Assembly: GCF_000253115.1 (NCBI RefSeq)
Contig: NC_014145.1
Coordinates: 2,294,001 to 2,358,000 of the forward strand
Reading direction: 5' to 3'
DNA from: Thiomonas arsenitoxydans
GTDB lineage: Bacteria; Pseudomonadota; Gammaproteobacteria; Burkholderiales; Burkholderiaceae_C
Length of the DNA: 64,000 nucleotides
The notes under the pieces were generated by a model that saw only the letters and a list, made by a program, of their open reading frames with translations, was not told where the DNA came from and did no database searches. This document shows, one piece after another, positions 46,901 through 54,834 of the stretch. The number at the start of each line of letters is the position of its first letter. The stretch's first letter is position 1. The position numbers and the translations under genes were made by a program.

Positions 46901-49055
46901 CTGGACTGAGGTCGCCTCGGGCGCCGTGCTGCCCTATGGCCCCGAGGCTGGGCGTCTGTTGGGCTTGCTGCAGCCGCAGGTCAGCGCCTTTGCCGCAGGT
47001 TTTGTGCAGCGGTTCTATGCTGACATGGCGCAGCAGCCCGACATGCAGGCCGTTTTGCAAACCCTCAGCGAGTCGGAGCTGGCGCATCTGCAGCAGATGC
47101 AGCAAACGCATCTGCTGAGCTTTTTCTCGGCGGATCTGGAGGAAGCGTCGCACCGCGAAGACGCCCGCAAACTGGGGCGCGTGCACGCCTTGACGGGAGT
47201 GTCCACCACGGCGCTGGTCGACGCCTTCGAGATGTATCTGCAACAGGCGATGACGCTCATCCAGCACAGCCCGCTGCGCGAGGCCGATCGCTTGGCGCTG
47301 CAACGCATCGCCACTAGCCGCTTGCGCGTCGAGCTGCGGGCGCAGGCGCAAGGCGAGCAGACCGTGCAGGAACACTACGCGACTTCGGTCCAGTCTCTCT
47401 GGCGGTCGCCCCAAGGCTTCACTAACCGCATCGACTTCCTGCGCTGGCTGCTCGACGAACTCACGCATCTGCCCGGCATGGTGGCCGCAGCCTTAGGGCG
47501 TCCGGATGAACAAGGGCGCATGGTGGTGGAATTCTCCACGCCACGCTTCGAGACCTATGTCGCGCATTTCCGGCGCCATCAGCAAGACTATCTGCCCGGG
47601 GTCGCGGACAGCGATCGTCTGGCGCAAGCCAGTCAAAGTCGCGCCTGGCGCAGCGAGCGCATCGAAACCGTGTTCAGCTTTGCCCGCGATGCGCGCGCCG
47701 AACCCTGGCGGGCGGCGGCCCAGGAGGTCGGGTTTCGTAGCGCCGCGTCGATACCCCTGCGCGATGGCGAAGACCGCATGGTCGCCATTCTCAGCGTGTA
47801 TGGCGCTTATCCCAATCAGTTCGAATCGCACTGGATTCAGCGCCATCTCACGCTACTCGGGCAAGCGGTCGGGCAGGCCTTGGCCGGAATGCGGCAAGCG
47901 CCGCGCCAAGTGCTGTCCGATCAGCAGCGCCGACAATGGCGCGCTCGGCTGACGCCCGAGGGCTTGCACATGTGGGCGCAGCCGGTCATCGATTTGCGTC
48001 AAGGCTGCATCACGCGCGTCGAGGCGCTGGCACGGTTGCGCGCACCGGATGGACAGTGGGCCATGCCGGCAGCGTTCCTGCCTTGGTTTGGCGCGAGCGA
48101 AATCACCCGGCTGTTCACCCTCGGCCTGGACAAGGCGCTGCAACATCTGCGCACCTGGGAAGCTCAAGGCATGCGCACTGCGCTGTCGATCAATCTTCCG
48201 CCCGAAGTGCTGCTGCAGCCAGACTGCGCGCGCTGGATCACCCAGGCCCTCGAGCGCGCTGTAGTGCAACCGGGTCGGCTCCATCTTGAACTTCTGGAGA
48301 GCGCGGACTTCCCCGATCCACAGGCGCGGGACGCGGCGGTGCGCGCCCTGTCTGACCTTGGCGTGCATCTGGAAATGGACGATCTCGGGTCGGGATACTC
48401 CAGCCTGCTGCGCCTGAGGAGTCTGCCCTTCCAGACCGTGAAAATCGACCAGGGACTGGTGCGCGAAGCGGAAAAAGAACCGCGTCGCGTGATCGGCTTC
48501 ATCGGCTCGCTCATCCGTCTGGCGCATACGCTTGAACTCGATGTGGTGGTCGAGGGGCTGGAATCACCCGGGCTGATCGAGGTGGCTGCCATCCTCGGGG
48601 CGGACCAGGGTCAGGGCTTCGCCTTGGCCCATCCCATGCCCGCTGATGGTCTGGCGGAGTGGAGCAAGACCTTCGCGCTGTCCATCGATCCGTTCCAGCC
48701 GCAGACCGTGCTGGGCGCTTTGGCGGCGCATTGGCGCTGGGAATACGGAGAACGCGACGCCCATATCACCGTCGCCGCACCAGCGCATGAGCAATGCCTC
48801 CTGGGCGGCTATCTGCGCCGCAAAGGTCTCGTGGACAGCGAGATTGGTCGTCTGCACGCGCAATTGCACGTCCTCGCCCGCGAACAAGACATTCATTCGC
48901 CGCAATACCGCGCGGCTACCGACCGCATGGTCGACTTGTTGATGAAAGCCGAGCATGAGCCACAAAGACCTTCGTATCTTCCCCTAGTCGGTTCAATTTC
49001 TGAAGAAAATGCAGACGTTGAACAGGCCGGTCGGGATGATGCTGGCAAGACTTAG
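43920..49055 (+). CDS. giant MASE1 double-GGDEF-globin-EAL-CZB protein, paralogue 2
   Basis: From the ATG at 43920 (CGGAG upstream; a TTG at 43821 is less likely) the protein has 1711 residues. Order: MASE1 membrane sensor with about eight helices (1-300), PAS (325-440), GGDEF 1 (450-625; GGEEF at 531-535), GAF (650-805), GGDEF 2 (815-975; GGDEF at 893-897), globin-coupled-sensor domain (1010-1150; proximal His about 1089 in RVHALTGV), GAF-like domain (about 1165-1350), EAL (about 1365-1605; RVEALARL, NLPPEVL, LELLES, MDDLGSG, VVEGLES) and a CZB-like C-terminus (CLLGGYL, RLHAQLH). Both cyclase motifs are of active type. It differs from paralogues 1 and 3 in its MASE1 sensor and extra GGDEF. 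Confidence 0.88.
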   Translation: MTLPQPRQILRWALLSGALFLGYALLGTLPAQIFSGVSPFWPPAALAVFAALVWGWRAMPAIFLGSLWVNVTLFDWSLAGALWVSLGNVLAPMVANWGLRRSTEVKPQFWNSPAGVIWFLLWMGAVQGLLSGLIGAVGLVAFEGQGMERLLPTCLGWAIGDASAALMLAPVAHLLWLRRGTGTGWWRLLLHAEGLAALAFSLMVWGVAFFAPSLSLPARLGVLGMLLLPPIWSVFRLDQWLTLLHLAVAFILVLGATMAGYGPYAGLPMTEAVIGVELLGMAMSAAILFAGALQSQRQEAMTALRALNRDLESRAQERAQALFRKEHNFRDMIERLPAPIVMTSPDAAQVLYANPAARELFAHGQTDHSNLADLSALAQWLDPDMRQLLLGEVRQHHAAQNREIAFRRRDGTVVWVLASVIQTQFDEADALLFAFKDISERIQREVLLQEQALTDALTGVPNRRHFMAQAAARLRELVAQQKAAALVLFDLDDFKLVNDTRGHACGDQVLQQVASLLQAKVRSQDVFARLGGEEFCLLLTDLDANQALQRADEMRLEIDGQVTQCPDGQALPLPTSSIGVAWCPAAALQGVDDETRLAVLMDCADTALYAAKAQGKNRCVLFDGPLPTTDAAPAAPRHGVPRANAQALLPLSLLRSLAREVHFGRFFERAAQAAAHLVGADGAAFIERDDDSLSYRFFHGLPDAYQQRFAAYRFPVEAGSAGQAIREGREIFQPDYASDPQALPDFVDSGLKANYLVPVRAGSQTLAILALAWFSRHPAYAPDAQQAENVRLLADLMAGALRRERLERKLRQRATRDVLTQLPNRAALELHLSRAISRARRQQQILAVGMLDLDDFKPVNDQWGHAAGDALLRDFAQRIQQALRDTDFIGRLGGDEFVLVLENLTQQADLDTVLSRLHEVVQAPFDLPDGQRASVGLSLGLALYPQDAADADALIRAADAALYACKSNKSGRARWWLLYDELGQHPGQAPADAIWTEVASGAVLPYGPEAGRLLGLLQPQVSAFAAGFVQRFYADMAQQPDMQAVLQTLSESELAHLQQMQQTHLLSFFSADLEEASHREDARKLGRVHALTGVSTTALVDAFEMYLQQAMTLIQHSPLREADRLALQRIATSRLRVELRAQAQGEQTVQEHYATSVQSLWRSPQGFTNRIDFLRWLLDELTHLPGMVAAALGRPDEQGRMVVEFSTPRFETYVAHFRRHQQDYLPGVADSDRLAQASQSRAWRSERIETVFSFARDARAEPWRAAAQEVGFRSAASIPLRDGEDRMVAILSVYGAYPNQFESHWIQRHLTLLGQAVGQALAGMRQAPRQVLSDQQRRQWRARLTPEGLHMWAQPVIDLRQGCITRVEALARLRAPDGQWAMPAAFLPWFGASEITRLFTLGLDKALQHLRTWEAQGMRTALSINLPPEVLLQPDCARWITQALERAVVQPGRLHLELLESADFPDPQARDAAVRALSDLGVHLEMDDLGSGYSSLLRLRSLPFQTVKIDQGLVREAEKEPRRVIGFIGSLIRLAHTLELDVVVEGLESPGLIEVAAILGADQGQGFALAHPMPADGLAEWSKTFALSIDPFQPQTVLGALAAHWRWEYGERDAHITVAAPAHEQCLLGGYLRRKGLVDSEIGRLHAQLHVLAREQDIHSPQYRAATDRMVDLLMKAEHEPQRPSYLPLVGSISEENADVEQAGRDDAGKT

Positions 49056-49089
49056 GGCCATGGCGGTTTTGAATTTCAGAGCAGTCTAA

Positions 49090-49214
49090 GCCCGTGGGTC
49101 AGATAAGTGCTCCCGGCCGTTTTTTCGCTTCAACAAGACCGAACGGTAACTTAGGTAGACGCCACCGCCTTTCTGCGCGGCCCGCAAACCCGCATACGAG
49201 GAAGGTCCGATGCG
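49090..49214 (+). ncRNA. candidate IS110 bridge-RNA region
   Basis: IS110-group elements carry a noncoding RNA in the stretch before the recombinase gene that pairs with donor and target DNA. These bases precede the IS110 ORF and contain hairpin-forming segments (CGGCCGTTTTTTCGC region; GCGCGGCCCGC). I cannot define exact ends or loops by eye. The assignment rests on family knowledge and position. Confidence 0.35.
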
Positions 49215-50228
49215 ATGAACGGAATGACTGACTGCAACTGGGTGGGTATCGATGTCTCCAAAGCCAAACTCGATGTGGCTCGGCTTGATGACAAAGGCAA
49301 ACTCAAATCCCATGTGTTCAACAACGATGCCATAGGGTTCGCCGCTTTGCTGAACTGGTTGTCTCAACGTGGCTGCACGCAGCCGGACACCCAGATTTGC
49401 ACCGAGGCCACCGGCCCCTATGGCGAAGCGCTGTGCACCTTTCTTTGTGATGAAGGCTGGACGGTCAGCGTGGTCAACCCCGCCAGGATCAAAGGCTTTG
49501 CGCAAAGCGGCATGGTGCGCAACAAGACCGACAAGGCCGATGCCGCCTTGCTGGCCCGGTTTGCCCAAACCATGCACCCCGAGCCCTGGACGCCACCGCC
49601 TCCCGAAGTTCGGGAACTGCGTGCTTTGGTGGATCGGCTTCAAGCGCTCAAAGACATGCACCAGCAAGAAGCCAACCGCCTGGAAGCGGCGCTGAATCAA
49701 CCGAGCATGGTCGCGTTGATCGAAGGGCACATGCAATGGCTCAAAGACAGCATCAAGGAGCTGGAAAACCAGATCGACGACCACATTGATCGCCACCCCA
49801 AGCTCAGGGAAGACGCTTCGCTGATCACCAGCATTCCAGGCCTTGGCAACACCACGGCGGCCAAGGTGTTGGCGTATCTGGGCGACGTGAACAGATTCAA
49901 GAACGCCAAAGCGCTGGCGGCTTTCGTGGGCGTCACACCGAAGATCAAAGAGTCAGGGAGCTCGGTTAGAGGGCGCAGTGTGATTGCGCGCAGTGGCCAC
50001 GCAGCTGTACGCCACGCCCTGTACATGCCAGCCATGGTGGCGCTGAGATACAACCCATTGATGAAAGTGTTCGCCGAGCGCCTCAAGAGCGATGGGCTGG
50101 CGCCCAAGGCAGTGATCGCGGCTTGCATGCACAAGCTGATCCGCCAGATTTACGGGGTGCTCAAGTCGCGCAACGCGTTTGACGCCACTATCTTGGGCAA
50201 TCGACTTGACTTTCAAGACGGCATCTGA
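49215..50228 (+). mobile_element. IS110-family recombinase (DEDD)
   Basis: The 337-residue protein begins with a RuvC-like DEDD domain (GIDVSKAKLDVARL; TEATGPYGEALC; NKTDKADAALLARF) and has the C-terminal transposase_20 domain (LITSIPGLGNTTAAKVLAYL; FKNAKALAAFVGVTP; SGSSVRGRSVIARSGHAAVR with the catalytic Ser region). Intact length. The element sits directly after giant paralogue 2 and appears to have split the next gene. Exact ends are not visible because the family lacks long inverted repeats. Confidence 0.9.
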
Positions 50229-50622
50229 CCCCACGCAGCGCCTCGTCGATGTTGACTGGAACAAACCCGAGCTGCAGGAGTTGCTGCGCAAAACGGCGCA
50301 TTTGCATCTGGACAACCGCTACCCGGTCAACAAGCGCCCCGTCTTGCTGCGGCAGGGTTGGCATACCAGCGCGCCAGCGCAGGCTGCCATCTGGGTCGAT
50401 CTCGGCCCCGACGCGGCGCAGCGCGTCCTGCTCACCACCTTTGCGCTGGAGCCCGGGGAACCCATCATGCTCGATCGACGCAAACCGGGCGCTGACGAAC
50501 CCGACTGGATTTACGCCGAGGTGTCCTCTTGCCGCCAGGGGCAACGCGTCGGTGACGAAGGCCTGTTCGTCGTGACGCTGCGCCTCATCATTCGCCCTCC
50601 CGTGCTGGCGGCAAGGCCATAG
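50229..50622 (+). pseudogene. gene fragment downstream of IS110
   Basis: An open frame encodes RLVDVDWNKPELQELLRKTA and then a beta-rich stretch (VLLTTFALEPGEPIMLDRR; YAEVSSCRQGQRV), but has no plausible start before the IS110 end. A stray ATGGCGGTTTTGAATTTCAG at 49060, immediately after giant paralogue 2, could be its lost 5' end. The beta-rich layout faintly recalls PilZ-like domains, which I cannot confirm. Confidence 0.45.
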
Positions 50623-50830
50623 CCCGCGCCGAGGCCAACGCCGCTCCAAATGCAGCCTGTCATGCTTGATACGCCGTGTGCAGCCCCTGCCGGAACCAGA
50701 TCGCGCGCACTAAAAGTGGGGTGCGCATTTTTGTGAGACTCTCCTCCAAAATTCGATCTGGCGCAAAGACCGGCGCGGTCTGCGCCGTCAGAATCCAATC
50801 GATAGATTTGAGAAGTAGACGCCGCACACG

Positions 50831-51406
50831 ATGAATGCTCACACCTCGCACTCGATTCGGCTGCCGCGAGCAGGCCAGGAGATCGTCCCGCTGCGTTTGC
50901 GACACTTCGCCACGCACCTGCTGCACAGTATGCGACGCGCGCAGAAAATCCATGTTGGGTCTTCGCCGCGACCGCCCGAACCCGCCAATCCCCACAGAAT
51001 TCGCGCCCTTCCCTGCACCCCGCAATCGGCCGAGATGGATTTGCAGGACGTGATCGAAGACCACCAGCAATGGAGCGCCCGTTTGCGTCGATGCGGGTTG
51101 GGGGATCTGGGCGAGCGACTAGACGCAGAAACCGCCTGCCATCCCAACCGCTGTGCCTTAGGCCAATGGCTGAACCGCCACCGCCCGTTGGCTGCTGTGC
51201 ATGCGCAAGATCTAGATCGCCTCCTGCAAGAACACGCTGATTTCCACGCCAAGGCCGCCGTCGTGGTTGCCTTGATTCAAGCCGGCGCAGCAGAGAGCGC
51301 CCTGCAATCCGTTCAGCACGGGGACTTTGCACAGATCTCCCAACGCCTCCTGCGCCATCTCACCGCCCTACGCGATGCCTTGGCTGGGTCAAATTCTTCG
51401 GACTGA
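50831..51406 (+). CDS. second stand-alone CZB-domain protein
   Basis: The 191-residue soluble protein has a CZB domain at about 70-180: IEDHQQWSARL, NRCALGQWLNRH and QEHADFHAKA hold the His and Cys ligands. The N-terminal 65 residues are basic with no match. Like the protein at 37.8 kb it lacks an output domain. It is followed by a small membrane protein, a small conserved protein and an FNR-type regulator, all in the same direction. Confidence 0.78.
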   Translation: MNAHTSHSIRLPRAGQEIVPLRLRHFATHLLHSMRRAQKIHVGSSPRPPEPANPHRIRALPCTPQSAEMDLQDVIEDHQQWSARLRRCGLGDLGERLDAETACHPNRCALGQWLNRHRPLAAVHAQDLDRLLQEHADFHAKAAVVVALIQAGAAESALQSVQHGDFAQISQRLLRHLTALRDALAGSNSSD

Positions 51407-51423
51407 CGACGGTCCGCCTGTCC

Positions 51424-51822
51424 ATGCGCCCCGCCCTGCCTGAGTGGCCAGCACCTCGTCGAATGCCCCGCTGGGCTGTTGGCGCCGCGTTCGCCCTGGT
51501 CGTGGGTGAACTGACTGCCGCCGTAGTGTGGCAGCATGTTTCCATCCTGGAGACTTTGATCCCGCTGCTGTCCATCCTCTGGGTGGCGGGCATGAAACAG
51601 GTTTTTGCGCGCTTGCCGCGTATCCAGGTCGGATTGGCTCTGTGTGTGCTTGTAGGGACGATGTTCCTGATTCACTGGGGGGCTGCACAAGATCCGCAAG
51701 CGCTGTTCTTCTTTGACTTCATCTTGCCTTTGGCGGTGACGGCTGTTTTTTGCTCTATCTGGACGCGCAAGCGGTATATCGTGCCGCCATGTGCGCAACG
51801 CTTGCGCGCACGGCGCCCCTGA
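51424..51822 (+). CDS. small membrane protein (132 aa)
   Basis: Three to four hydrophobic segments (AVGAAFALVVGELTAAVVW; LIPLLSILWVAGM; VGLALCVLVGTMFLIHW; FILPLAVTAVFCSIW) and a basic C-terminus. Family unknown. It precedes the small conserved protein that has a paralogue at 35.7 kb, where a small membrane protein also comes first. Confidence 0.6.
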   Translation: MRPALPEWPAPRRMPRWAVGAAFALVVGELTAAVVWQHVSILETLIPLLSILWVAGMKQVFARLPRIQVGLALCVLVGTMFLIHWGAAQDPQALFFFDFILPLAVTAVFCSIWTRKRYIVPPCAQRLRARRP

Positions 51823-51838
51823 GAGGACCTTTTCAGCA

Positions 51839-52144
51839 ATGCCACCCTATCTTGACGCATCCGTACTGATCTCACGTCTCGAAGCCGCGCAGCGCGTGAT
51901 AGCGATGGCGCGCCTGGGGCGCAAGCCGACCCGAGATGCGGCAAGGCAAACGCTCGATATGATCGATCTGGCGGAAAATCAACTCAAACGTCACAGCGGA
52001 TCGGGCGTGTTCGATCTATCCGCCGCTCGCGCTGCGGCAGCGGTCCTCGCGCTGGATCATCTCCCCAATGAAGCGACCTGTATCGGCGCAGTCCGCGTGT
52101 TGGGTTGGACGATTTCCCAATTGAGGGAGAATGATCCCGCATGA
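51839..52144 (+). CDS. small conserved hypothetical (101 aa), paralogue of the 35.7 kb gene
   Basis: Starts at the ATG at 51839 (GAGAGGAC upstream). Core QRVIAMARLGRKPTRDAARQ and AARAAAAVLALDHLPNEATC are shared with the 92-residue protein at 35708. It overlaps the FNR-family gene by 4 bp (ATGA), so the two are probably co-expressed. Function unknown. Confidence 0.6.
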   Translation: MPPYLDASVLISRLEAAQRVIAMARLGRKPTRDAARQTLDMIDLAENQLKRHSGSGVFDLSAARAAAAVLALDHLPNEATCIGAVRVLGWTISQLRENDPA

Positions 52145-52956
52145 TTGCGTCGTCAGGCCGAGTCAGCGGTGCGGCTCTGCACGAAACCGACTGCGCGGAA
52201 AGATCTGCTCGCAGCGGCTCTCGCTGCCAAGGGTGCGCGGTACGCAACATCGCTCTGTTTTCAGCACTCCAAAGCGCAGACTTGGATGACTTGCCTCTGC
52301 CGATTGATGATCTGCAGTTCTCCAACGGCCAGGAACTGTTCCAGGAAGGTGATCGCCAAGGATGGCTTTACACCATCAAAATCGGACTGGTGAAACTTGA
52401 TCGCGCCCCGATTGATGGCGCGCTACGCGTGGCGCGTCTTGCACAGAGGGGCGATCTGATCGGTCTGGAAGCCTGCATTTCCGCTCCCTATTTTTACCGA
52501 GCGACGGCGATCAGCTCCGTCCGGGTGTGCCGCATCGGGGTTGAGACCATCCGCCTTCTGGAACGCGATACACCGACATTGCGCCGGGATCTGATTGAGC
52601 GCTGGTGCCGTGCGCTGCGCGACACTGATGATTTCTCCACTCTGCTGGGCACGGGAACCCCCACCACGCGCTTGGCGCGCTTGTTGCTCAAAATGGCAGA
52701 CCCGCTGTTCGGCGAGACGTTTGCCATGCCCAAACGGGAAGATCTTGGCGCGATAGCGGGCATGCGGCTAGAAACGGCCAGCAGGGTAATCGCCGCTTTG
52801 CTCCGGGACGGCCTGATCGAGAAAATCGGCCCCCGCTTCTATCGCCTGGATAGAGCGGCGATGGAGTTGCGCCTGTTGCCGCAGCCCGGGATGCGCTCCA
52901 AGGGGCGACGCGTGCAGCGCATTGCCCCGACGTCGCAGCACGGCCAAACATTGTGA
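52141..52956 (+). CDS. CRP/FNR-family transcription regulator with four cysteines
   Basis: The 271-residue protein has a cNMP-binding-like beta barrel (about 40-150; FQEGDRQGWLYTIKIGLVKL) and a C-terminal helix-turn-helix (REDLGAIAGMRLETASRVIA). Cys18, Cys29, Cys32 (DCAERSARSGSRCQGC) and Cys112 (LEACIS) could hold an oxygen-labile [4Fe-4S] cluster as in FNR, although the spacing differs from E. coli FNR. The recognition helix includes E-x2-SR (ETASRV), typical of FNR-type TTGAT recognition. It closes the plus-strand part of the island. Confidence 0.83.
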   Translation: MIASSGRVSGAALHETDCAERSARSGSRCQGCAVRNIALFSALQSADLDDLPLPIDDLQFSNGQELFQEGDRQGWLYTIKIGLVKLDRAPIDGALRVARLAQRGDLIGLEACISAPYFYRATAISSVRVCRIGVETIRLLERDTPTLRRDLIERWCRALRDTDDFSTLLGTGTPTTRLARLLLKMADPLFGETFAMPKREDLGAIAGMRLETASRVIAALLRDGLIEKIGPRFYRLDRAAMELRLLPQPGMRSKGRRVQRIAPTSQHGQTL

Positions 52957-53317
52957 TGAGCCCTTAGAAAAACACGCAGTGAAATTTCCGGTGTTGTTCC
53001 CAGCACGGCATCAGCGGGCGACCAGTCGCGTTCAGTGTTCAGAAGCTTATATTAAGCACTATTTGGCGTGTCACTCCGCGTAAAACAAATCCAATTGGTT
53101 CTGGCTGCCTGGAAAGCGCACGGCCGACATCGCTCTCGATGGGAAATTTTCCGGTGTTTTCCACCTTTGTTTTTCGATCAGGTTCGATGAGGATCAATCC
53201 TCCGACTACAGGGCTTAACGGAACTCTGGATAAGTTATTCATGTCTCAAATATTCCCGAAAATTTTTGAAAGCGCAGACAGAATGACCCATCGAAAACCG
53301 CCCGAACTGGGGGTGTG
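52957..53317. other. convergent intergenic region
   Basis: 361 bases between the 3' ends of the FNR-family gene (plus strand) and the FHA gene (minus strand). AT-rich stretches and an FNR-box-like sequence are present, but there is no gene and no start codon context for either neighbour. Confidence 0.45.
53184..53197. promoter_or_regulatory. FNR-box-like sequence, uncertain role
   Basis: TCGATGAGGATCAA matches TTGAT-N4-ATCAA at 9 of 10 positions. It lies between two gene ends rather than upstream of a start, so it may be fortuitous. Confidence 0.2.
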
Positions 53318-53635
53318 TCACGCCTGCCAGCCCTCAGACGACTCCGCGCGCGGCCGCTCCACCAGAAAGCGCACATCGGGCGGCTGTCCGGCCTGTGGCG
53401 CCCGGCCGAAGTACAGCGCGCCTGCTGCGCGCAACACCGCGGCGCTGCGCGCTACCCGCACCACCACGCCAGACAGCCCATATTGCAGCCAGGTGCCGTT
53501 GCGGCTGAGGTCGGTCAGCGTGTAGTCGCCGCCGCACCACAGAATGACCGCATGCTGGCGCGATACCCCCTCGCGATCGATGCGCACCTCAGTGCTTGGG
53601 GCGCGGCCGATGCGAATCACCTCCCCCGGAGTCAC
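53318..53635 (-). CDS. FHA-domain protein split from cyclase-like partner
   Basis: The 105-residue protein starts at a GTG whose GTGA overlaps the stop of the cyclase-like gene. The FHA motif is clear: VIRIGRAPSTEVRIDREGVS, then RQHAVILW and DLSRNGTWLQYG. In many Betaproteobacteria a class III cyclase homology domain and an FHA domain form one protein; here a change of frame places the FHA on its own, with an AGGGGAG ribosome site upstream of the GTG. Confidence 0.75.
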   Translation of the reverse strand: MTPGEVIRIGRAPSTEVRIDREGVSRQHAVILWCGGDYTLTDLSRNGTWLQYGLSGVVVRVARSAAVLRAAGALYFGRAPQAGQPPDVRFLVERPRAESSEGWQA

Positions 53636-54237
53636 AATCTGCTCGGCTCCCCTTTGGCGGGTTGCAGATGCAGCCACAAGGGATCGGTCGCCCGCGCGTC
53701 GTCTGCGGTCAAATCCAACCAGGCTTCGGTCAGGCCGAATTCCGGGTCCACTCGGTGCACATGTTGCAGAGACTGACGCAGCGCAACCGGCAACTGCTGC
53801 ACCAGCGCCGCATCCAGCAGAATCTGCCCGCCTTCGGCTGCGGCGGCCAGCGTTTGCGCCTGCGTGAGAGTCGGCCCTTCGTAGTCGGGCGGATGGCCGT
53901 GGACCAGGCCCCAGCTCAGGCCGATGTCCACATGCACGTCCACCTCCTGCGCAATGGGGCGAACCCAGAGCGCCAGGTCCCGGCGCAAGGCGCGTGCGCA
54001 GCGTAAGGCTGCCTCGGCCTGCTCGAACAAGGCCAGCAGACTGGTCGAATCCGCGCGCATCACCATCCCGCCCTGTGCTGCGGCAAGATGCGCCAGACGC
54101 TGCACCCCGCGCTGCAGCACCTCCCTGGCTTTGCCCTCTCCCAAGGTCAAAAACAAGGTATGCACCGGCGGCACGTCGGCGCTGAGCGCGACCAGCGGGG
54201 GGCTGGAGCGGGCGGATTTTTTCCAGAAAGCGAGCAT
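53632..54237 (-). CDS. degenerate class III nucleotidyl-cyclase homologue
   Basis: From the ATG at 54237 the protein has 201 residues. The fold pattern of adenylate/guanylate cyclases is visible (AQGGMVMRADSTSLLALF; VDVHVDIGLSWGLVHG; YEGPTLTQAQTLAAAAEGGQ). The first catalytic Asp region reads TLFLTLGEGK and the usual GDG is ADS, so metal-binding residues are missing and catalysis is unlikely. Probably a regulatory or binding domain paired with the FHA protein. Start overlaps the upstream gene (TGATG). Confidence 0.68.
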   Translation of the reverse strand: MLAFWKKSARSSPPLVALSADVPPVHTLFLTLGEGKAREVLQRGVQRLAHLAAAQGGMVMRADSTSLLALFEQAEAALRCARALRRDLALWVRPIAQEVDVHVDIGLSWGLVHGHPPDYEGPTLTQAQTLAAAAEGGQILLDAALVQQLPVALRQSLQHVHRVDPEFGLTEAWLDLTADDARATDPLWLHLQPAKGEPSRL

Positions 54238-54617
54238 CAGTCTTGAGGGAAAGCCGTCGGCGCCACGCGCACTGGACTGAGGGTGTTGATCCAACGACGC
54301 GCCTCGGCGTCTTCGGGGCGCACGCCTTCGCGAGAGCTGTCGAGCACATAGACCGGTGTTGGCCGATCCGGTGGCCCCGAGACAGCGCGCAGGACGTACT
54401 CCACCCCGTCTGCGAGCGGCGCATCGGTGATCAGACGCACCCGGCCCTGCTCATCCTCACCCACCTGCATGACCACCTGCTCAGCGCTGGGGTCCTGCGC
54501 CAGGCACAGCAAGACCGGGCGAGGGCAGAACGCGCCGCGGGGATCGCGCAACAGCGCCTCCACCCGCGCCGTAAGCGACGGGGCTGGCGCTTTCGCATCG
54601 GGCAGGGAGTTGCTCAT
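54237..54617 (-). CDS. hypothetical protein upstream of cyclase-like/FHA pair
   Basis: The 126-residue protein starts MSNSLPDAKA and has a beta-rich middle (VVMQVGEDEQGRVRLITDAP; YVLRAVSGPP). It is coupled to the cyclase-like gene by TGATG. The pattern of strands loosely resembles the fragment at 50.2-50.6 kb (PVLL... RVLLTT... ALEPG), which may mean a shared fold; this is weak. Function unknown. Confidence 0.55.
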   Translation of the reverse strand: MSNSLPDAKAPAPSLTARVEALLRDPRGAFCPRPVLLCLAQDPSAEQVVMQVGEDEQGRVRLITDAPLADGVEYVLRAVSGPPDRPTPVYVLDSSREGVRPEDAEARRWINTLSPVRVAPTAFPQD

Positions 54618-54645
54618 CGGGTTGCTTGGCCATGCAGATTCTGTG

Positions 54646-54684
54646 TGCTTGATGGTAGGCTGCTTGATGGTAGGCTGCTTGTGG
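54646..54684. repeat. 15-bp tandem repeat, 2.6 copies
   Basis: The unit TGCTTGATGGTAGGC occurs at 54646-54660 and 54661-54675, then partly at 54676. It lies just upstream of the 126-residue minus-strand gene, in its promoter region, and within the divergent spacer facing the genes at 54.8 kb. Confidence 0.6.
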
Positions 54685-54834
54685 CGTGATCTGAACCGAG
54701 CCCCGTGCCTGTTTTTTGCCTTTACGTGCACTATTTCACAATCTCGTGGGGTATTTCTTCTGCGGAATCGATGGGGCCGCAGAAGATTCGCTTCATTAAA
54801 AATAAATGGCCCGCCTGTACCGCACTCCCCGCTC

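Noticed and set aside
53184..53197. FNR-box as promoter element
   Set aside because: It lies between two convergent gene ends and is not upstream of any start. Kept only as a low-confidence site.
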